NCBI GenBank assembly: GCA_905250115.1
Contig: CAJNOI010000086.1
Location: 331,109-395,108, forward strand
Direction of reading: 5' to 3'
DNA from: Adineta steineri
Taxonomy: Eukaryota; Rotifera; Eurotatoria; Adinetida; Adinetidae
Length of the DNA: 64,000 nt
Shown: positions 34,604 through 46,961 of the stretch, one piece after another
Position numbering within the stretch: the stretch's first letter is position 1
How the letters are laid out: the number at the start of each line of letters is the position of its first letter
Position numbers and translations under genes: made by a program
The notes under the pieces: generated by a model
The model's database searches: none
The model's input: only the letters and a program-made list of their open reading frames with translations
What the model was told of the DNA's origin: nothing

Positions 34604-36044
34604 TTTGATAATCGTTGTAATAATAAGAATGAATAATGAACCATTGATGATGTTTTAACTAGCGTTGATTATCTCTATATATACTTTGATAAACGCAAAC
34701 AATTATTCAGTATAAAGTATTGACGTAAATCAAATACAACGCAAATCCTAAATAAAGAAAAATTAGTTACGTCAGAATATAAAGTGATGAGAAACATATG
34801 ACAATCGATGTATTATAATGTAAGCAGAGAGTGACGTATTTCGCTGAATAGCATGATATATTAACCACATGTTTTGTATAAAGGTAAAAATCTGTCTTTA
34901 CAACTATTGACGTCAATAAAGATGAAAAAGTGCATCATTTTCATTAAAGTTTGAATTGTGAAATAAATAAATTATCAACTCTAAAAATTTGTATAATTTA
35001 ATATAAAAATTAACATTATATGTAATGTAAAAGATGATATTTGTTTGGATTATTATTATTATTATTTAATGTTTTATATTATCAGTCGAAAATCCAATAA
35101 TCACATCTCATTTATTTAAAATTAATGATTGTTTTTATGATATTGATACTCGATCATTCTATTTTTAAATATGCAAAAAATTGCGTTTGACGAGGTAAAA
35201 ATAGATAATAAATAAATGATTTACGAAATAACTCCCCCTTATGTACGTCATTAGTTTTAATACTCATATAAAAAATCAATCGAAATTATTGATTTATAAA
35301 AGATTATTATTTGAAATTTTCTTTATATTAAAAGAATATGATTGAAAACGTAATTAAAATGATATAAAAATAAATTTATTTTTTGGAAAAAAATGTAAAT
35401 AAAATATTTATTTATGAATTATTCATTAGGTCTATTCGATTTGTTGTTTGTAGATGATTTCTGTATCATTGATCATGTTGATATCTATGGAATGAGAAGT
35501 CATGATACATACTATGTCAGTACATTATTTTGGGCATAATTAAAATTCAAAACGGCTCAACATAATAATATTAAATTTTCCATATGCACTATTTAATGGA
35601 AATGTCATCGTAGATGTGTGGGTGCAAATAATATATTCATTTCTATTCGCCACATCGATTCGTACTCATACGAATCCTTAATCGTCACAGTCAATACACA
35701 TACTTTGTAAATGAAGATAATTATATAATAGAGATAACGAATTCTCATTAATAGATGAATAGATACTACATGATTATTATAATTAACTTTCATTAAATTT
35801 TCTCTTGAACGGAAACATCAGGAATACTTTTCAAATAAATTAAAACGGATGTTATTTGTATTAGTTTTTACTTGATATGTGGTATAATTAAGGGATGTAT
35901 TTGAACATGGTATGAGCACCTACTTTATTGTAATATTAAAGAAACTGTGCTTAGATTTTTCATTGTATACTAATCATATAAAATAGTGAGTTTACAATCT
36001 ATTTCTTCATTGAGTGTGAAAATTCATCTATTGAATTATTTCTT
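34604..36044. other. Intergenic region containing the symmetry centre of the inverted pairs
   Basis: AT-rich; no gene supported. The midpoint of the two inverted gene pairs falls at about 35.15-35.19 kb. No palindrome or hairpin is visible there. A single GTGTGGGTG tract occurs at about 35616. Confidence 0.5.
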
Positions 36045-37028
36045 ATGGCATCATCATCTACTAATGGAAATTCCTATGATTATTATACAATTATTCAAAA
36101 TGAATTATATATCACTATTTGTCCTATTTTAATTGGCACTGGTATTATAGGTTCTATTCTTAATTACTGTATTTTTATTCAAAAAACAATGCGACAAAAT
36201 CCATGTTCTATTTATTTGATTGCATTTAATATTTGGTTTATTATCACCTGTTTTATCATATTCAATGAATTTCGATCCATCATCTTCCAGCGTGATCTAT
36301 TGCAAATTTCGATTTTATCTCTCAACAATATTTAGTACACTTTCTCCTATTTATCTAGTTCTAGCATCTATCGATCGAGTACTTATCACATCAACAAATG
36401 CATTACTACGACAACGAAGTACATGTTCCTTAACTTATTGGTCTATTGGTATTACTACAATGATTAGTTTACTCTTTTAATCTAGATTTTTGTACGTGTT
36501 AATATTCAACAACTTTTCCCAGGTGTTAACTTTTGTTATTATGATTCAGATATCATCTATGGAACATTTTTTGTATACAGTAGACTTTTAATCAATAGTT
36601 TAATACCAACATTTTCTATGAGTGTATCTGCTATACTTACATTGAAAAATATTAATCAATTACGTATAAATCCAACAATAAGAATAAATAATCAGCTATC
36701 AAAAGATCGTCAATTAACTGTTATGCTTGTTAGTGAAATCATTATTTATGTTCTATTTAATTTTATGACACCAATTACACTTATTTACTTTCAAAGTACT
36801 CAATATCAAATGCAAACTATTCAACAACAAGCACTCAATAATTTTCTAATTGGCGCTTCATTCTTTTTGTCTTATATACCAGTTTCAATCAATTTAATAG
36901 TATCAAAATCATTTCGTCAAAATATTATTAAAATGTTCTCCAAAATATGTGGCTTATGCTCTGTTCAGTATAATAGACGGCGAATGATTATGCCGGCTGT
37001 AATAGTACATCCTTCATTTATACATTAA
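36045..37028 (+). pseudogene. Rhodopsin-like 7TM receptor, broken copy
   Basis: Starts MASSSTNGNSYDYY with TM1 (ITICPILIGTGIIGSILNYC). The frame shifts near 36250 to continue with FDPSSSSVIYCKFRFYLS and TM3 ending LVLASIDRVLI (DRV at the DRY position). It shifts back near 36480 to RVNIQQLFPGVNFCYYDSD, then TM5-TM7 and a basic tail ending at 37028. Two compensating frameshifts with no plausible splice sites indicate a pseudogene. The pattern (NALLRQRST after TM3) is that of expanded bdelloid GPCRs. Confidence 0.65.
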
Positions 37029-37256
37029 GAAAATATAGATTAGTTAATGTTGTCTTGTGAGTAGCAGTAAACAATGATTATGATATTTTGTAATCTATTC
37101 TTATCCATCTAGATTTACACGCAGAAAGTTTCAGTTGAAACTCATGATATAACATTGGTTGAATAATTATGATCAAGTTGATTCAAAAATGTTATTATGT
37201 AGAGTATTATTGAGTGTCTTATTTGTAAAGACTAGTCTTAGTGAAATCTTACATAT

Positions 37257-37328
37257 AGCAGCGTGGCGCAGTGGAAGCGTGCTGGGCTCATAACTCAGAG
37301 GTCGGAAGATCGAAACTTCTCGCTGCTA
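37257..37328 (+). tRNA. Initiator tRNA-Met (CAU)
   Basis: 72 nt, no intron. Acceptor stem AGCAGCG pairs with CGCTGCT, discriminator A. The D arm GTGGCGCAGTGGAAGC, anticodon loop CTCATAA and T loop ATCGAAA (A54 and A60) match eukaryotic initiator tRNA-Met, as does the A1-T72 pair. The usual three G-C pairs at the base of the anticodon stem are G-C, G-T, G-C here. The internal D and T arms provide the Pol III A and B boxes; a T-rich terminator follows (about 37330-37342). Confidence 0.93.
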
Positions 37329-38145
37329 TTCTTTCTTTTTTAATTAATTTGAATTACATTCTACTCATAGAATGATGTAATGTAATGATTCATAAAATAC
37401 AGTATAACCTCTATTAGTGCAGACTTTCCAGTTTGACTGACTGAATTTTACTGGTTTTGACTCCTTTCTTTATAATCACCTCGACATTCTGAATGGGAAC
37501 GCTTTTTTTCAGTCCTTACCATGTAAATCAAACATAGCCAGATAGTGCCATCTATTATCTAGTTGACACTATGCATATAGTTGGCTCTTTCTATGGTTGG
37601 CTATAAAAGGCAAAGAAGAAAATAGACATAATCAATATTATTTTTTCTTGTTAGATCATTATGAAATAAGACCACTCGTCGAGAACTTTCTGTTGAAGAA
37701 AAAATAATTTTAATAAAAGAAAAAGAACAAGATATTTTTCATTGACGATTTAGTAAGAAATTTCAAGTATTCTCCTGCTGAAGATCATAAATATCTTATG
37801 TAGTAAATGAAGAGATATCATTAAATTCGAAAAATCCCTATATTTCTACAGGCCTTCTCCTTTGTGATCAACCTGTTAATTTGAACGATCTTCAAATTAG
37901 AGGGATTATATTGTTTTTTCTTTTTGCACATACCTGCGTAAATATTAAAATAGAACAGAATAAAATAAAAAATATAAAAGTAAACTGTAGTCATAGAACA
38001 GCAAAAAAAAGCATTCAGGTTATATTATTTTCGTCACCATGATTCTATGTTCGTTTCGTACGTTGCATCATGTCTTGTTTTTTTTTCTCTTTCTCTCTTA
38101 TTTTCGTTTTTTCTTCGCACGTTGTTGATATAAACGATTTTTAAC
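37329..38145. other. Intergenic region
   Basis: No gene supported. It has a T-rich Pol III-terminator-like run just after the tRNA. A plus-strand stretch at about 37670-37760 reads like a short fragment (KIILIKEKEQD) without support. The promoter of the Mpv17-like gene must lie here. Confidence 0.45.
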
Positions 38146-38973
38146 ATGGCTGTTTCTTCTGCCAATGCTGTGATACGGACTCAACAAGGTATTTGTTTTT
38201 ACCAGCTGATGATTTTATTATTTTCTTAATTAGGATGGCGTAGGCTTATCAAACCTTATTTATTTTCAACACTTGCAATCGGTACAAGTGTAACATTAGG
38301 TGATTTTATATGTCAATATTTAGAAAGACATAAACATAGAAAAGAAGATGTTATTCCACGAACATCATTATCTTCTGCATTACCATGGTGGAATAGTGAA
38401 CGTTCTTTGATTATGTGTACATCAGCTGTTCTCGTCTCAACACCTTGGAATTTTGCACTTTCAAGAACAGTTGAACGATTATTTCCAGGTTTGTATAAAC
38501 TGAGAATACATTTAGAAAATAAGAGTTCTTTGACATACTTCTTTTTTGTATTTTCAATAGGTAAACAAGGTATACAAATTGCGAAGAAAATGTTAACGAA
38601 TACATTAACTGCACCTATTGGTATAAGTCTTATCTTTACAACTATTACCCTTTTGAAAGGTCAAAGTATTAGTGAAGCAAAAATAAAAGTTAGAACTGAT
38701 ATGCCAAAAACTTTTCTAGCTGGATCATGTTATTGGCCATTTGTTTCATTTATTAATTTTCGTTTTGTACCATTGGATTATCGACCATTTCTTGGTAGTC
38801 TAGCTGGAGCTATATGGAATATTTACATTTCATCTGTTGCTAATACAACAACTGATATTGAACAACCATCAGAAATAACATTAACAAATTTAATATCTGA
38901 AACAGGTGGAACAACAATACCAACATTAGAAAAAGCTTGGAATATTTTAGATCAGAATAAAAAAGATCTCTAA
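38146..38973 (+). CDS. Mpv17/PMP22 family inner-membrane protein
   Basis: Three exons, 38146-38188, 38234-38488 and 38561-38973, give 236 residues. The start MAVSSANAVIRTQQGWRRL is followed by the family landmarks YLFSTLAIGTSVTLGDFICQ, then YWPFVSFINFRFVPLDYRPF and SLAGAIWNIYISS, the signature C-terminal motif. The second intron is 72 nt and open in frame, so a naive ORF reads through it; splicing joins FPG to KQG, as in the family. Four TM helices are expected. Homologues sit in mitochondrial or peroxisomal membranes and affect small-molecule permeability and mtDNA maintenance; the exact role is unknown. Confidence 0.88.
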
Positions 38974-39252
38974 TTTTGTGTTAGAAAATTTAGTACTTAT
39001 GTGTGTTTAGTTATAAATATATTTTTTTATTTGAAAACAAAATTTCATTTGTTCTAATGTAGATTAAAATAGTATCTGTCTGCTGAAAAGTGATGAATGC
39101 TTTTATTTTTAGAAATAATTTTTCTTGAGAATTAACCTATATCGCAGGTTTTGAATTAGATTTAATTTCTTTTTTTATTTAACGATTGTAATCCTTATAC
39201 TCAATTTATTATTGATGATGTATTTTTGAAAAAAAATTAATCAATAAATTTT

Positions 39253-40008
39253 TTAGTTTTTCGATCCATCATCGAAAATCATGGAAATATAACGAGCAAT
39301 TCGCTCCGGTCCTAATTTGTCAATAATACTTTGACGAATCGTTTGATATAGACCACTGTTGAGAGTATTAGTTTCATAAGCCACTTGAATTTGAACTTTA
39401 TCTTTAGCATACTCATGTAATAAAAATATATCACTTTCAGTACGTTCTGTAGTAGTTAATGTGATATACAATTGAAGTACTGTTAACTCACCGTTGACCT
39501 CATTTACTGATTGCACTTGTAAATTATATACGTTACCATCACCTGCATCTTTCGTAAATTCATCAATGATACGATCTATTGGATTTAAATGTTGAATTTT
39601 ATCAAAAGCACGATTTAATATATCCTGTAATTCTGGATTAATTTGACCTGCTAATGATGTTGTAATTACTGACTTGAGAGAGATATGATCAGTGGTGGGA
39701 ATAAATGGAGTAAAACTTCTCGAAGATGACGTCACCCAAGCAATATTAGGTAAAAGATGTTCATAATTTTCATACCAAGCACTAATAGAAGTTCGAGTAA
39801 CTTTAGCATTAGCAGCCAATTGAGCAAGTAAAAGCGAATAGAGTACATCTTGTTTAGATTGTGCTGTAACCGAACTGCTAACTAAATGTAACTGACCAGC
39901 ACTAAAATAGCTGGCTTTGCCTTGATTATAATTGCTATCACTTTGAACAGATTTCAAAATGAAAAGCGAAGTCGTAATAAAAAACAACCACGATAACATG
40001 ATGCACAA
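39253..40008 (-). CDS. Secreted protein of unrecognised family
   Basis: 251 residues, single exon, with a signal peptide (MLSWLFFITTSLFILKSVQS). The mature part is soluble and has DVLYSLLLAQLAANAKV, SISAWYENYEHLLPNIAWV and a C-terminal half rich in beta-strand-like stretches (YNLQVQSVNEVNGELTVLQ; QLYITLTTTER). The LLAQLAAN...WYxxYxxLLPxIxWV pattern gives me a vague impression of secreted or stress proteins of fungi and bacteria, but I cannot name a family. No Cys in the mature part. A 100-N gap lies 76 bases upstream of the start, so the promoter is incomplete. Confidence 0.6.
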   Translation of the reverse strand: MCIMLSWLFFITTSLFILKSVQSDSNYNQGKASYFSAGQLHLVSSSVTAQSKQDVLYSLLLAQLAANAKVTRTSISAWYENYEHLLPNIAWVTSSSRSFTPFIPTTDHISLKSVITTSLAGQINPELQDILNRAFDKIQHLNPIDRIIDEFTKDAGDGNVYNLQVQSVNEVNGELTVLQLYITLTTTERTESDIFLLHEYAKDKVQIQVAYETNTLNSGLYQTIRQSIIDKLGPERIARYISMIFDDGSKN

Positions 40009-40084
40009 GTATTGTTATTGGCAAAAAAAAGAAAGCCTAAAATGAATGATGGTAAGCTTTTTAAAAGCAATGTGATATCATAAA

Positions 40085-40184
40085 NNNNNNNNNNNNNNNN
40101 NNNNNNNNNNNNNNNNNNNNNNNNNNNNNNNNNNNNNNNNNNNNNNNNNNNNNNNNNNNNNNNNNNNNNNNNNNNNNNNNNNNN
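40085..40184. other. Scaffold gap (100 N)
   Basis: Exactly 100 undetermined bases between the secreted-protein gene and the FG-GAP exon; true size unknown. Confidence 0.99.
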
Positions 40185-40241
40185 CATGACATAACATCAA
40201 AAGCAAAAGCAAATCAACTATAACAACGACATTTAAATATG

Positions 40242-43200
40242 TTATTTACATCTTGTTCCCAAGAGAACTCGAATAGTTTGTGAGTCGACATCAATGAAAA
40301 CGAGATCATCTCTACCATCTTGATTTAGATCGGCTGATCGAAGTGATTGGAAACATTGATCGGTATTGTTTTTGCCAACATAAAACGGGATGTCGTTTTC
40401 ATGAAATATACCAAGTTTTGTTCCTAGATATATTCTTATTATTTGGTTACAACTTAAGACAGCTAAATCATCGATTGAATCATTATTGAAATTAATCTTA
40501 GCAACAGATACTGGATAATGCGGACTATGATAGATCTGTTGAATAAACGTTCCATTTTCATACGCTAGTAAAACATGTAATGTGTCGGATTCCGGCGAAA
40601 CAAGCGCCAAATCATCAAATTCATCATCATTAAATCGGCCTCGAATTATTGATTGAGGTTTTCCATAAATTCTGTTTTCAACATGTTGATACTTTTCCAT
40701 CATAATACCAACATACTGTATGGCAGAAAAAGTCGATACGATACCATTGGAACTACATAAACTAATGTCATTTGCTTTCCCATCATTATTGAAGTCACCA
40801 ATGACAATAGAGTCGATGGCGGAAATAAAGTAAGAATCTGTAGAACAATCTGAGTACGAACTTCCATTACCATTATTTAGTAATAGTGACCAGGTGTTGA
40901 TATTGACGCCAGGAGGTATATGATGACGATTTCCAATCACGAAATCAGTCAATCCGTTACCATCCAGATCAATAGCTTCGATTGCACTGAGTGCATCATC
41001 AATATAGCCATTTTCAGTGACTGTGTGAGGCTTAATATCAAATAAACCGTTTGATCCATCACCGAAGAAAATAGCGATCTGTTTTTGCTCCGATAATACT
41101 ACGGCTGAAACAAATAAAATGGTACTTTGACATTATTCATTCGAGCATAAAGATTTTTACCTATATCTAGAAATGTATCATTGTTGAAATCACCACTAGT
41201 TATTCCCAATGGATAAGATTCAACTCCTGTTGAATAGACTTTTTGTATTCGAAACTTTCCGTTTCCATTGCCCAATAAAACACTAATCGTATGATTCTCG
41301 TAATTCGTTACAGCTAAATCTAACAACGAATCTTTATTGAAATCACTAAGAATAAATGATCGTGCATCGTGACCAATTGAATAAGGTTCAGACTGAGATG
41401 TCAAAGTTAGGTAACAACTTTCTACAATACAGACACATTAGCTTACTTTTTTGCCTATGCTTCTCTGCTTACCAGTAGATGTTGTTGCTGATTCTTTTGT
41501 GGTCATGCTCATCATCAAAGTTGTTGATTCAGTTGTTAAAATATGTTCGGTACTTGTACTTTTAAACCAGTTGACTGGAACGATCACCATTCCAACAATA
41601 ACTAACAAACATCCACATATCATAATTGCTCGCTTTATTCGCTTTTTTGATCTTCAAAAACGATAGATAAATTTACACACTACTATGAATTCAATGTTAT
41701 ATTGTTACTTACGGTTGGATTTGTTCTTGTATTGGATCTGTATTGATCTAGAATATCATCGAACAAATTAAGAAGTCAAGTAAAATAGAATGAAATTACT
41801 TCTACTGTTGTCACTGGTAGATTTGAAACAACTACTTCCGGATTATGATCATTTATATCAACCACTTCCACATCTGATTGTGGCATTACTCGATTTTTCT
41901 TTTTACAATCGAATATTCCCATTACTATCAATCCTATCAAAGATATTGCGGAATGTAATATTTTTGTCAAGCCACCAAATACTGCTAGTAGTGTAGTCAC
42001 AAAATAAACTCCATTAAATTTAGATGAATAAGAAAACTGACAAAATTGAGGAGCACATGCGTTATAATACTGCTCAAACGATTTTTCTTCTTTCCATTCT
42101 TCAACAAAAAGTTGACCAAGAATGTTTTCAATCGTCTCATTTGGAGATGATAATGACGAGACATTTAATACTTGAAAAGGAACAGATTTCAAGTGATACG
42201 AAGCTGTTTGCATCAGATATAAACATGTTTTATTGTAGAAACAAGCGAAATTTGACTGCAAGAGAGCATTGAGAGACAAACAACCAGAACGAAATCCTGG
42301 AATAGTTTGTCTTAACGATTGATTCAATGTGCGATAAGGAAAACTATTGAGTGTCGAGCAATTCGATTGTAATGCACATGAACAATTATTATCTTTATAT
42401 ATTTTCGGTATGGTTAAGGTATTTAATGAAGGACTATCAGGGTCACTATTGAGAATGAACTGCCAATTGGATGATTGTGTTGTTGCTAATTGATTTGCAT
42501 AGTTTACCACTTGAATTAAGTCAACTGCTTGTGAGAATTCATTCTGTGTTGTTATTTTGAATTCATTAATCAATGCTTCTATTTGTCTGTCAAATTCAGG
42601 CGGAGAAATCATATTTCCTGTAATGAGATTTCTCTGCCGCCACAAAGACAGTGATGCATTTAAGATATCTCGAGAGAGTATACACAACTGTGACACTGTC
42701 TTCAGTTGTGTCGTGACCCAACGACGAAAATCATCCTCATCAAAATTAAGTGCAGCATTATGTTTAAAACCATAGAAATCATCATGATCTTCTGGCCAAC
42801 TAATATTATATTTCTTGGTTGTAATCAAAGCGCTTGAACAAACTGGATGATATTGAGGCTCTAGTCGACTAATGAATTTGTCATATGTCACTGCAATATG
42901 ACTACAGGAACATTTCAGTGTCCGATGATATTGAGTAGATAGTTCTGAATATTTATACACGGATGGATTTTCGATAATAACAGGAACGGTTTCTTGCATT
43001 AACACGGTATAAACAGCGAGAATATAGAAGAACATAATCAGTAGAACCAGATAGATTCGTGTTAAATGGCGATTTCGACGAAGAGTCTTTGGATCTTGTG
43101 ATGGTGACATCGCGTAGAAAAGATTGAATTCAGTCATCGTCTTTTTCATATACTTCATTACAGCATGAAATTCTAAAATTTGTAATAATAAATTTATCGA

Positions 43201-46081
43201 AAAATACAGAAAAGAGTAATGTCAAAACTAAGAAACGGAGTGAAATGATGTTGCAAGATAAATGACAAAATGCATATCTATTAGCTCTATAAGTATATCG
43301 AACATCGGATTGTCACTTTTGATACGAAATCTCAAAATTCTAATGGAAAACTCCTCACTGATTTCTTTACTTTGTCTCGTAGAAGTTGTTTGTGTGCTGT
43401 TATTTCGTTGTCGATTCATCACCTTATACCAAATTTTGAATAACACTTTAATGAGAAATGGTAACAATAACTGGAGAAGAATACTCAGACCTCCAGAAAG
43501 TCCAGCTATGGTCATGATAACATATATAAAACTAAATCCGCTTTTATAACTATATTGACAAGTTAACGGATGACATTGGTTAAAGTAAGATTCATATGAA
43601 ACTTGATGATTAGTCCATGATTGAATAAAAAGTTCATCTACTGCCAGCCCGATTTTATTATACTGACTTACGTTATTGGATAACAATGATAAACGAAGTG
43701 TCGAAAAGTTTTTCGATGATACTGCCGCATTAATTAAATTCTTAATTTTCGAAAAACATGTTTCATTATAGAAGCATTCCAATGTTGATAGTAGAACAGA
43801 TCGCAGAGGAAATACAGTTTGAATCATTCCTGGAAAAATATCAATGTACCTGTCATTGTCTATAATCGTTTCCAGGACACATTCATCCGAAGACAACTCC
43901 ACACATTTGAGAAAGTGTGCTGGTGATCTAAACAGAACACGATAGTCATAAACACGCATCAGAGGCGTTAAACGGTAAAGTGATTCTGACTGAAGTTTAG
44001 CTTCAGAATTGAGTGGGACAATGAATTGATTGATTTCAGAATTTGCTGTCATTAATTGAATGGTACGTCGATATGATTCCGGTAATGTTCTTTTGAATTG
44101 ATCGATAATTGAATCAACTCGTGTTTGGAATGATGATTGCTTAAGAACTCGATTAGTAATAAACTTTGTTTCATTGAATGATTGAAGACGATCATCAACT
44201 GTTTGTTGAGCAACATGACAAAGTGTCGATAAAAGTTGAAAATGCATTGGAGATTGATATTGAATATCATTGGTATATAATTCTCGAGTTGGAGATTTAA
44301 AATGCAGATCAATCCAACGACGAGAAATGAAGTGAGACGAACAGATTTCATGATATTGAGGTTTGAGATCAAAAATAAATTGATGATATTTTGATATTGT
44401 TTGATTACATGAACAGTTGAGTATCAACGGATATTGAGCATCAAGTGCAATAAAAGTTGATAATGATGGATTTCGAACAATCTTATTTACTTGATAAGAA
44501 TCTATCGATATACAAAATGTAAGAATGATTAAACTTGCCAATAATATGATTATATACAATCGAGTTTGATAACGTTGTTGTCGAAGAATAGTTTCATCTT
44601 GTGAAGGTGGAACACTTTCGAACAAATTCAGATTAATGAGTGTTTGTTTGATGAACTGAAATAATCTTCTTATTTTCGTACATATCGACGATACTAAAAT
44701 AATCATAAATAAATCTAAAATTGCTCAACATTCAATATCTTATCTGTTGTTATAAGGGAGGTATACAGGCTAACATTCTAGACATTTTATTTTTTCCATA
44801 ATTCATGTTCTAAAACTTACCAGGTGTAGTTTCAACTGTAACAGGTGCTTGTTGTCGAACAATAAACTTGGCAATCCATGGCCATACATGTACAACGAGA
44901 ATAGGTGATAAAAACCTTAATAACGATGTTAATCCACTAAATAAACTGGCTAATATGATTAAAATATTCCAGAAATTATAACTTTGCAGTACTGTATAGG
45001 AACATGAATCCGGTGCACAATTTTGAAAATATTTGGCAAACGATGTTGTATTGGACCAAATTTCGACGAACATTTTACTAAGTAATGTGTCAACTGTCCC
45101 ATTTGGATTGGATGAATTCAGTTTTCGGAAAATTTTCGATGAATTAGCCAGCTTGTCGATCAATGTTTGATTATAGAATGCTTCGAGAGTCGAGTTCATC
45201 AATGCACTTAACATGTAACAACCTGTTTGAAAACCAGAAACAGTCTCATTCTCGAATATTGTCGGTCCCATACAATGTGTAGCAGTTGAACTGGAACAGA
45301 TGCAGCTCGAGCCATCTGTAAATGTATACTCGATACTTTCATATGAATAAATACCACGACTGGACTCTATATAGGACTCTTTCACTGGTATAACACTAGT
45401 GACTGAGGCCCCAGTCATAAACAAACTGTGTGCTGTTGTGTTCTGCATAAATCGTAATGTTCGCATAAATGTATTTGGTATTTTATTAATAAAATCATCA
45501 ATAAAAGAGTCAATCTGAACTTGAAACAAATTTTGTGGAACCAGTTCAGATCCAATGAAATCAGTATAATTGAATAACTGGAGACGATGATAGATTGTGT
45601 CTTTTGCTAATTGACAGAGTGAATGGAGTGTTTGAAATTGAAATGCACCTGTCCGACGAAAATCAGATCTATCTGATTTATTCCAGCTTTGATCATATAG
45701 AAGATGTAAATGTTTGATCCAATCATTAGAGACAAAATCACTTTGACACAATTCATGATAATGTACTTGAATCTGAACGAACTTTTCATATTTTACTGCT
45801 ATATTTGAACAAAAACATTGCAATGCTGATTTTTCTGTCAAACTAGAATATTCTGCTAAAGTAGGAGATGAAACAACAATTGTTGTTGTATAAGATATAA
45901 TATTGTAGATTAGTGTAAGGATTATCATTGATGAAATGAAAAGAACTAAGTAAAGACGAGTTGATCGACGTTCAATGTGTGTAACGGTTCCATCTGCACT
46001 GTTAGTATTGAATAGATTTAATTGACGGAGAAAAAGCTTGAGACGAGCAAAAGCAGCACGCAGATTGGCTCTGCTTGCCAT
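40242..46081 (-). CDS. Three two-TM/Cys-rich units joined to a TM + FG-GAP repeat protein (candidate fusion gene)
   Basis: Seven phase-compatible exons: 46081-44821, 44693-43371, 43172-41800, 41747-41713, 41651-41473, 41421-41161 and 41104-40242 (1764 residues if all joined). The first three each encode one unit of the family at 10.6-15.1 kb (TM, CxCS, YHxxCSS, LLxSxxxxFYN, CxPxxCxY, TM), linked by phase-1 introns of 127 and 198 nt. Short exons then lead to a TM (MICGCLLVIVGMVIVPV), a Ser/Thr stalk and about seven FG-GAP/VCBS repeats (SDFNKDSLLDLAV, GDFNNDGKANDISL, ADLNQDGRDDLVF), a calcium-binding beta-propeller. MPQSDVEVVDINDHNPE before 41800 could instead be the start of a separate FG-GAP gene, as NHL genes here begin with a similar short exon. 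First Met at 46081 is preferred over 46198, which lies in a telomere-like element. Confidence 0.6.
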
Positions 46082-46156
46082 TTTGTCTTCTGCAATAGAT
46101 TCAAATATTAAGATTTCACATCCATCTAAAACGATGCTAAAGTTGGAGTCTAGACT

Positions 46157-46210
46157 AGGGTGAGGGTGGGTATGCATATCGACTAATTCAATACTCACAC
46201 CACACCCTCG
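46157..46210. repeat. Telomere-like hairpin element just upstream of the fusion gene
   Basis: AGGGTGAGGGTGGGTATGCA and ACTCACACCACACCCTCG enclose a short spacer. It lies 76 bases upstream of the preferred start at 46081 and creates an in-frame upstream Met (46198) that is probably not used. Confidence 0.65.
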
Positions 46211-46776
46211 CGATGCTTTCTAAAAGTAATATGAAAGGGGGCCTTCAATGACCCCATGATTTCCTTGAACACTCATATCGGTTAGTCTAAAACTCTGATT
46301 CATTGATGGATTGGCCAATCAGATCTTGGCAGGCTATATGTATCTTATTTTCAGGATAAAAAATATTGTTAGTTAGGCCGATTATGGAGTTATGACGAGT
46401 TGTCTTTCAAATGGCTCAGCTAACAGTATGTTCTGTTTTGTGCATAGGAGACATGTAGCCAGCCAAAATCTGATTGGCTAATCTATCAACGAATCAGTTT
46501 TTTTTTCTTATTTTCAGGATAACCTATATGTGTTCAAGGAAATCATTGGTTTATACTCCCAGAAAGCATTGTGAGACTGTGAAGTTGGTATTGAATCAGT
46601 CAAGATGCTCACTCACATTCACCCTCAACTAAATTTCAACTTGTCGAGTCAAAGAAGGAAATACGAATGTTAGACACCAAAGCGTATATAAAAAGAAGAA
46701 AAATCATACAAAAGTGTATCATATCTCAACCTGAATTTAGAGAAAGAAAGAGATTATCTTTCCAGTTGAAAGTAGG

Positions 46777-46953
46777 CAGGGACGTATCTAGCTATTCAGC
46801 GAACCGGCGACCGCCACCCCCTCGAAAATAGATACGTCGACAAATACTGAAAACAGATAAAACACTATAGATTTCTCTCCTAAAAAATAATACTACTTTC
46901 CACTTTTTTTTTATAAATCGCCACCCCTCATGGAAATCCTGGATCCGCCCCTG
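46777..46953. mobile_element. hAT-type MITE with 8-bp target-site duplication
   Basis: 177 bp. It starts CAGGGACGTATCTAG and ends CTGGATCCGCCCCTG, an imperfect terminal inverted repeat of the CAGGGGCGGATCCAG kind. A perfect 8-bp duplication AAAGTAGG flanks it (46769-46776 and 46954-46961), which is the hAT hallmark. Non-coding, so mobilised in trans if at all. Confidence 0.85.
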
Positions 46954-46961
46954 AAAGTAGG

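Noticed and set aside
35100..35250. A hairpin at the symmetry centre of the inverted pairs
   Set aside because: No self-complementary sequence of notable length is visible there.
38489..38560. Insertion in the Mpv17-like protein
   Set aside because: This in-frame 72-nt stretch has GT..AG ends and interrupts a conserved region, so it is an open intron.
44810..46198. Upstream Met at 46198 as the start of the two-TM fusion gene
   Set aside because: The extra 39 residues derive from the telomere-like hairpin and flank; the Met at 46081 begins the lead sequence shared with the other units.
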